This document shows, one piece after another, positions 16,401 through 20,489 of a DNA stretch of 20,489 bases. Position 1 is the first letter of the stretch. Every line of letters starts with the position of its first letter. The stretch lies in the IMG/VR virus record IMGVR_UViG_3300037963_001392, positions 1 to 20,489 of that record; one strand, given 5' to 3'. A model generated the notes under the pieces. It was given only the letters and a program-made list of their open reading frames with translations, was not told where the DNA came from and did no database searches. Source of the DNA: a virus. The translations under genes and the position numbers were made by a program.

Positions 16401-16599
16401 AGAAATTGTCATTTGGAATCAAGATGTCTTAGACCAAATATCTGGCACTAAGTCTCCGGTTCCAAAGTCAAGATCAAGGCGCAAGTCCAAGAACACCAAG
16501 ACCCCTGATCAGGTCAAGGTTGATCAAACCAACAAACGAATCGACGACAAAGTTCGTCGGCTCGAAAAGCAACTAGAGGAGGCAACCTGCAATGGCTGA
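13414..16599 (+). CDS. large ejection-type virion protein with C-terminal ADP-ribosyltransferase domain
   Basis: This 1061-aa protein lies in the internal virion protein cluster, 3 nt after gp15 and overlapping the next gene by 8 nt. The N-terminal third is helical with Ala/Gly-rich segments (VIGAEVAGEVAGALTG; VVADGILLPLTLIGAG). A coiled coil with EEAQARVTAAEAKIADVEERL follows (about 471-491), then a helical part with ALVKARTGRRVWAAKKQDIV, then two copies of a 12-residue repeat (830-853). Residues 869-1008 look like a PARP/polyvalent-type ART: LFHGTSKEAAAAIRAGGF with H874; GDGVYFSPSRQGASAYG with Y910; GYDGLSA; and AEIVIWNQDVL with E997, which parallels the catalytic NEYIVYD of PARP1. The tail is basic (KSRSRRKSKNTK). 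No transglycosylase motif is seen. Packaging and ejection are inferred from position; the ART fold is inferred from motifs. Confidence 0.8.
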   Translation: MDSLFDLKPLDELDEADLTPIEYSYPDAKAPPASPSPLNNALTDTAALGIDWLRTNVGNQLGPIPQQQLNQLTPSQLRALKNQRFEEAAGWGKPLAQFVNAVTSPAVSEGAILGIPNALMKLADFVVDPEGALPGDVPQIPKNALAPFNPARRGDVVNTPADDAGYVIGAEVAGEVAGALTGSTLMRRVPQVASLTNRLRQTQTARRIAVAAKTSQTKRRALNLTRWGGEAMIDTSLAALYQDADEGNVLDLLPFETAISTSKDNTYGQNLLNKVVADGILLPLTLIGAGQLAPWTRRLADGDLAWGLDEIAEVELAPYVPRSFTQPQLPPASSVDQQFDSAIDRTTSAQLQGQQVAQQQERINTMFPGLRQLNSDQLAIDITSVGGTGTGNKLSKVETPEGEVVPGGPEFEFKQRPKQGALDLGEFGDAPDPRPEISTYLAELDELDDAGLRRVLGNVDQTEQISLRQQSLEEAQARVTAAEAKIADVEERLALPEGSKRKLTEQGSKRLLNKAYKELEAARLQVSNQSAEPFTAASVGDQLAMELQQSLDLSATPDVQLPSLEKFEFDEATGMWRTKKADGGYPSLEAYREDISGWNRDLLRGMASPENSPQIAALVKARTGRRVWAAKKQDIVDALVEYAGRTKRYAVDSTEQLPLEGLQQNLDLATEPTFQRRGMSAAERELMKKKILQAAIDAGEVQADITPPPAGLPQIQFNQGELIESLFNADASGQLDLLKGYADGEIPTYKAGGKNAEALIEEVRSRFDWAELDGAGQVASKKAMWEKEGWNKLTWDERKRLMMLNREETGLYRAVAGEKVPQLARANPNEVSAQLLESGRTEVNTQLLEWTPEGNVPVTNSKFPEFKAGRKLFHGTSKEAAAAIRAGGFKIPAKGKGRARVPGDLGDGVYFSPSRQGASAYGDAVVINKATGESRFESNFIEGTVPAGARILDYNGTPKDLAKELKVSPARLQQKLKSQGYDGLSARAAGSTTDEAEIVIWNQDVLDQISGTKSPVPKSRSRRKSKNTKTPDQVKVDQTNKRIDDKVRRLEKQLEEATCNG
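15901..15972 (+). repeat. two tandem 12-codon units just before the ART domain
   Basis: Units 15901-15936 and 15937-15972 both begin GAAGTCA and encode EVSAQLLESGRT and EVNTQLLEWTPE (residues 830-841 and 842-853). Seven of the first eight codons are identical or conservative, but many third positions differ, so the duplication is old or under selection. It lies at the boundary between the GC-rich body and the AT-richer ART region. Confidence 0.6.
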
Positions 16600-19500
16600 T
16601 TGTTCAAAGATCGAAGCTGAACTTCAGCGTGCACGGGAACAGCAAGCTGCTGCGCGAAAGCTCAAGCGGCAGGTTGATGCCGAGGCGAAAGCCACTGCTG
16701 AGATGAGAGCGGAGGAGGAGGCGACAGGCGCCAAGCCATTCCGCACGTTCTCCATGGTGGACGGCACCAAGATCAGGATCAATCCGCGTGAGTTCTACCG
16801 GCAGGTGGAGCTGGACAACATCGGCCTGGGTGAAGACAAGATCCGTGAGTTGGTGCGTGCACGGTTTGACAAGGACGCCAAGCCTGATGGCAGCGAAGGG
16901 CTGAACATCAACTACGCGGAGATGGAGTGGAACGAGGAGAACGTCAACATCCTTCTGGAGTTGGCCGGTGCTCGTCGCATGAAGTCTGCTGCCGGCGCTG
17001 AGCTGGCAATGGAATTCACGGAAGAAGCGGCTCGTGAGCAGCTGCTCGACAACATCCGAATGCTGGGTGGCGATGCTGCTGAGATTGCCAGGGTGATGGG
17101 GCGGAACAGTTCAGGACTGAAGAAGCTGCCAGTTCTGATGGTGATGGCGAAGAAGATGAAATTCGACAGCGCTCGGTATTACGCCGACTTGCTGGATGAC
17201 ACGGGCACGTTGATTGATACGTTCGGCGTCAGCCCTGCGATGCAGGCCAGGCTGTCGCGTGCCTCACAGTTCACTCATTTCTTTGAGCAGTTTGATGCAC
17301 TGGTTTCCAGGAAGGTGGGCCAGGCGTTGCGATCACGTCAGTATGACTCGCTGGACGGGATTGGAGATGAGATTGATTTTGGAGATATCAAGAGCCTTGA
17401 GCTGGAACTGTTGGAAGAGGGCAGCCTTGCTGCTCAGGTGAGTGAGGCAATCCTGCAGGGCAACGCAGAAGACTTGCGCAAGATTGCGCGTGCCAAGCGT
17501 GTTGGCGCATTGAATGAAGTTGGCCTGAATGAAGGCAACATCTCTGCGCAGCTCAGGATCCTGAACAACTTGCGCCGGGACAACATGTTCCTGAGCCCGT
17601 CTACCTGGACGCAGCGCAATGTGGTGGCTGGTGCGCTGGTGAATTTCTCTTTTGGTTTTGACGATTTTTACTCCATGGCCTTCAAGAGAAAGGATCTGGG
17701 GGATGCCTATCGAATGTCGATGTTCGCTTTCCGCAATATGCAGATGGGAATGAGCGCTGCATTCGGCAATGCGTTCGAGATGCTGACAACAGGCAAGGCG
17801 ACATTCACGCAGGCCGGAATCAAGGAAGGTCTTGACCCGATGTCGCTGGTCAACAGGAAAGAGAACAATCAGCAGATCATGCTGAAAACCAGGGATGACC
17901 TGAACACTTTGTGGGAAGAACTTGTTGAGGGGAATGCTGCGCAGAAGGCTGGCGCAATAACCGACGCAACGGTGAAGCTGCAGTTGCCACTGTCAGCGAT
18001 GACATTGATGAGCACCGGCATTCGCTATTTGCTGGGCAATGTCATCGAAAGGTTGCCGGGTGGTAGCACTGCTGGATATTCACCAGGCTTTTCGCTGCTG
18101 GCTGCTGGTGATGAAGTGACCCGCAAGATGGCGTTCGACTGGGCTGCCAGCAAGACGGCTTACGACAACGCCTTGAACGAATGGGATCAGCTTGTTGATA
18201 AGCCAGAAGGAATCTCCAAGGCGCAGTGGGTAGCTGATCGCGCCAATGAGCGAGCAGAGGCTGCAGTGTTTGCGCCAGAGAAGATGACTGCTGATGACCT
18301 GGCAGTGATCAGACGCCAAGCGGGCGGGCTGCAGTTTGGCGATATGGGCGATGACGCGCTGCGCCTGAAGCTGTTCAACGATCAGGCTGGACTGCCAAAC
18401 CTTGGAACACCTGAAGGCAGAGCTGGCGCACAGCGTGGTGCTGAAGCCACGTTCACGCAAAAGATTGACGGCAAGGTTGGCGTCGGCATTCAGATGATCA
18501 GGCAGAACCCGCTGGGTGGCTGGATCATGCCGGTGTTTCAGACCCCATATAACGGTCTGAAGTGGCTACTCAGTCGTGACTTCTTAATTGCGCTGCCAAA
18601 ACAATTCATCAAGGAAATACGTCAGGCCAAGGGAGTTGCTGACGATCTGCCATTCACGGCAGATGAGATGGCTGACGCTCGTGCCAGAACACTGAATGCA
18701 GCAATGATCAGTGCGACAACTTATGGGCTGTGGCAATCAGGCGTGTTCCGCGATGGTGGCAGCTTTAACCCTGATCAAAGGAAGCGTGAGAACAACCCAG
18801 CACTGGGCGCACCGTATTCATTTGCTTTCAGCATGGGCAACATTCTTGGCATGTCCAAGCTTTCAATTCCAGGCGCATCAATTGATCTGGTTGACCTGAT
18901 GGGATTGCAGGCTGACGTGCACCGTGCATTCCATGAAAACATCATCAACGATACGGATGTTCAAGAGTTCATGTTCTCTATCAGCCAAGCGTATATGCGT
19001 GTGCTGGATAACAAGTCAACGCTGACTGGCGTGATGGACATCCTCAACATGATCAATCGGATAGCAATGGGTCAGAAGGTTGACTTCACACAAGTCATGG
19101 CAGGTCAGATGAATGGCACGTTGCCGTTGTCTGGTTTCCTGACTGCCGCCTCACGCGGCTTCCAGGACTTGAATGAGCAACAGACGTTTGGCCGTCGGCA
19201 GTTGTCTTCAGATGAGGTTGAAGCGCTGGGCAAAGATCCGAACTGGAGCGTGTTCCAGAAGTTTGCGGCCAGGGTTGCTCGCAACTATCCAATCATTGGA
19301 ACCATTGGCTATCAGTATCAAGACAAGGATTGGTTGATGCGTGATCGGCGCCGTCCGTTCGGTATGCCACTGGACTCTGCTGCACCCTTTGCAATCCTTC
19401 TGACGAATGACAGCCCACTGGATCAGTGGATGAACAAGCACGGTTTTGGCGCCAAGCCAAAACCTGAAGGCAAGGTGGGCGGCAGTGAACTGGGCCTGCC

Positions 19501-19996
19501 GACCGGCACCGCACCAACAACAATGTCGATGGATGAAGAGCGGACCTATCGGATTGAGATGAACCGAGCCAAGGGTGAAATTCCAGTTGAGTTGCTCCTA
19601 GGTAAAACCAACGCAGTAATCAACACAGGCACCAACGTCTACAACATCAACCAATACACCCGAGGCAAGACGCTAATTGAAGCGTTGACAGCACTCAGTG
19701 AGGATCCCCGATACAACGCTGATTTGGCATTGCCCTACGGGCCGAGCATTGCCAACACAGAGCTGCCCATTTGGGATCAATCATTGGCCAAGAGAAAAGA
19801 AAGGATCAATGATCCTGGCGGTCTCTACAAAGTGTTCAACGCAATTGTCGATTACTACGACAAGCTGGGATTGATGGCGATGGCTCGACAGCACCCTGAC
19901 TTTGTGAAGAAGGCAATTGCCAACACGCAAGTTAGGAAGGAGAGAGAGCTGGAGAACTACGAGGCACAGTCACCACTGGGTCTTTCCCGGCAATGA
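16592..19996 (+). CDS. 16: internal virion / ejection protein (gp16-position)
   Basis: This 1134-aa protein is the last gene before the tail fibre, the place of T7 gp16 (1318 aa). GAGGAGG (16576-16582) supports ATG 16592. The N-terminus is a charged coiled coil (about 5-45). The body is helical with many Met-rich segments (FRNMQMGMSAAFGNAFEML; SAMTLMSTGIRYLLGN; WIMPVFQTPYNGLKWLL at 644-660). The MPVFQTPYN motif is of a kind I recall from large phage internal and polyvalent proteins. T7 gp16 carries an N-terminal lytic transglycosylase; no comparable catalytic Glu motif is visible here. The likely role is part of the periplasmic/inner-membrane DNA ejection channel. Assignment rests on order, size and composition. 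Confidence 0.72.
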   Translation: MADCSKIEAELQRAREQQAAARKLKRQVDAEAKATAEMRAEEEATGAKPFRTFSMVDGTKIRINPREFYRQVELDNIGLGEDKIRELVRARFDKDAKPDGSEGLNINYAEMEWNEENVNILLELAGARRMKSAAGAELAMEFTEEAAREQLLDNIRMLGGDAAEIARVMGRNSSGLKKLPVLMVMAKKMKFDSARYYADLLDDTGTLIDTFGVSPAMQARLSRASQFTHFFEQFDALVSRKVGQALRSRQYDSLDGIGDEIDFGDIKSLELELLEEGSLAAQVSEAILQGNAEDLRKIARAKRVGALNEVGLNEGNISAQLRILNNLRRDNMFLSPSTWTQRNVVAGALVNFSFGFDDFYSMAFKRKDLGDAYRMSMFAFRNMQMGMSAAFGNAFEMLTTGKATFTQAGIKEGLDPMSLVNRKENNQQIMLKTRDDLNTLWEELVEGNAAQKAGAITDATVKLQLPLSAMTLMSTGIRYLLGNVIERLPGGSTAGYSPGFSLLAAGDEVTRKMAFDWAASKTAYDNALNEWDQLVDKPEGISKAQWVADRANERAEAAVFAPEKMTADDLAVIRRQAGGLQFGDMGDDALRLKLFNDQAGLPNLGTPEGRAGAQRGAEATFTQKIDGKVGVGIQMIRQNPLGGWIMPVFQTPYNGLKWLLSRDFLIALPKQFIKEIRQAKGVADDLPFTADEMADARARTLNAAMISATTYGLWQSGVFRDGGSFNPDQRKRENNPALGAPYSFAFSMGNILGMSKLSIPGASIDLVDLMGLQADVHRAFHENIINDTDVQEFMFSISQAYMRVLDNKSTLTGVMDILNMINRIAMGQKVDFTQVMAGQMNGTLPLSGFLTAASRGFQDLNEQQTFGRRQLSSDEVEALGKDPNWSVFQKFAARVARNYPIIGTIGYQYQDKDWLMRDRRRPFGMPLDSAAPFAILLTNDSPLDQWMNKHGFGAKPKPEGKVGGSELGLPTGTAPTTMSMDEERTYRIEMNRAKGEIPVELLLGKTNAVINTGTNVYNINQYTRGKTLIEALTALSEDPRYNADLALPYGPSIANTELPIWDQSLAKRKERINDPGGLYKVFNAIVDYYDKLGLMAMARQHPDFVKKAIANTQVRKERELENYEAQSPLGLSRQ

Positions 19997-20015
19997 CACC
20001 CGGCCTACACTGAGG

Positions 20016-20031
20016 TCTGCACCAGTGCAAC
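20016..20031 (+). promoter_or_regulatory. CTGCAC-N3-TGCAAC element before the tail fibre gene
   Basis: TCTGCACCAGTGCAAC lies in the 41-nt gap between gp16 and gp17, where T7 has promoter phi17. It matches the capsid-leader element (5026-5041) at 13 of 16 positions and contains the inverted repeat TGCAC-CA-GTGCA. It ends 6 nt before ATG 20038, the same distance as the element before gp11. Only limited similarity to the remembered Syn5 RNA polymerase promoter (GCACC core) can be argued. Function unproven. Confidence 0.4.
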
Positions 20032-20037
20032 CTTTGA

Positions 20038-20489
20038 ATGACCTACGCCACCGATCTGTTCACTGGTGACGGCTCAACCGTCGAGTTCACGCTGACCTTT
20101 GATTTTATTCAGCGTGATCACGTCAAGGTCTATCGGGTTGTCACTGCAACAGAAGCAGAGACTGAGCTGACTGTTCTCACTTCGGGCGACCCAAGTGGTG
20201 ATCAATATGCGTGGGAGTCAAATACACAGATCAAGGTGGGCACTGCGCCCACTTCTGATCAGCAGATCAAGGTTGTTCGGAACACTCCAAAGGATGAGCA
20301 GCTGGTCGATTGGACGGACGGCAGCTACATCGTTGCCGCTGACCTGAATACAGCAGACCGCCAGTTCCTTTACGACATCCAGGAGCTGGAAGATCAGATT
20401 GATGAGATTGATGGCAGCGTTGCTGGCGAAGCCGTCAAGGAAGTAACTGGCACTGCACCTGTCAGCGTCGATAGCAGTGATGCGCAGAA
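20038..20489 (+). CDS. 17: tail fibre protein, N-terminal part (T7 gp17-like), 3' end outside the window
   Basis: 150 codons are present, open to the window end. The N-terminal domain that attaches the fibre to the tail in T7 gp17 is recognisable: TYATDLFTGDGSTVEFTLTF, then IKVVRNTPKDEQLVDWTDGS and AADLNTADRQFLYDIQELED, parallel to the T7 blocks IEIRRVTSTTDRLVDFTDGS and AYDLNVAQIQTMHVAEEA. A coiled-coil-like Asp/Glu/Ile segment follows, as expected before the fibre shaft. The receptor-binding tip is not in the window. The start ATG 20038 has no clear Shine-Dalgarno sequence; an inverted repeat lies just upstream. Confidence 0.92.
   Translation, partial: MTYATDLFTGDGSTVEFTLTFDFIQRDHVKVYRVVTATEAETELTVLTSGDPSGDQYAWESNTQIKVGTAPTSDQQIKVVRNTPKDEQLVDWTDGSYIVAADLNTADRQFLYDIQELEDQIDEIDGSVAGEAVKEVTGTAPVSVDSSDAQ

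Noticed and set aside
1-20489. tRNA genes, CRISPR arrays, insertion sequences or host metabolic genes
   Set aside because: I found none. Nearly all sequence is accounted for by structural genes, and no repeat arrays or transposase motifs were seen.

Overview
The window is the structural (late) half of a T7-like podovirus genome. It runs from the 3' end of the replication genes, through head and tail assembly, to the start of the tail fibre. Every confidently identified gene is on the + strand, mostly with start/stop overlaps (GTGA, ATGA, TGATG) and good Shine-Dalgarno sequences. The order matches T7: exonuclease gp6, gp7.3-like small proteins, portal gp8, scaffold gp9, capsid gp10, terminator, tail tubular gp11 and gp12, gp13, internal virion proteins gp14/15/16, tail fibre gp17. 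The capsid sequence and the Met-Cys-Phe-Gly small proteins look to me most like marine cyanobacterial (Synechococcus-type) autographiviruses. That host assignment is an inference from remembered families, and no host-derived gene (psbA, talC) lies in the window to confirm it.

Layout. Positions 1-1037 hold a small 5'-truncated gene and the gp6-type 5'-3' exonuclease. Positions 1056-2511 hold a small unknown protein and three tandem, similarly built proteins with a gp7.3-like C-terminal tail. Positions 2514-5010 hold portal and scaffold. Positions 5011-6484 hold a 111-nt leader, the major capsid gene split by a 262-nt group I intron, and a strong intrinsic terminator at the place of T7 T-phi. 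Positions 6525-9750 hold the two tail tubular proteins. Positions 9747-19996 hold gp13, gp14 and three very large internal virion (ejection) proteins. From 20038 the tail fibre gene begins and runs off the window.

Two things stand out. First, the capsid reading frame is broken by a compact group I intron without an ORF. Removing 5350-5611 restores an uninterrupted 347-aa T7-type capsid through the conserved AAY..PG segment. Second, the 1061-aa ejection-type protein (13414-16599) ends in what reads as an ADP-ribosyltransferase domain with an H-Y-E triad (H874, Y910, E997) like PARP and polyvalent-protein ARTs. The coding sequence there drops to about 44% GC, against about 60% just upstream. 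If this protein is packaged and ejected as its T7 counterparts are, the phage would deliver an ADP-ribosyltransferase into the host with its DNA, as T4 does with Alt. No lytic transglycosylase motif, the T7 gp16 N-terminal enzyme, is visible in any ejection protein here.

The short spaces before gp11 and gp17 share a GCACnnGTGCA element at identical distance from the start codon, and a related element lies in the capsid leader. There is no stretch over 300 bases without a gene. The only longer non-coding pieces are the capsid leader, the intron and the terminator region.
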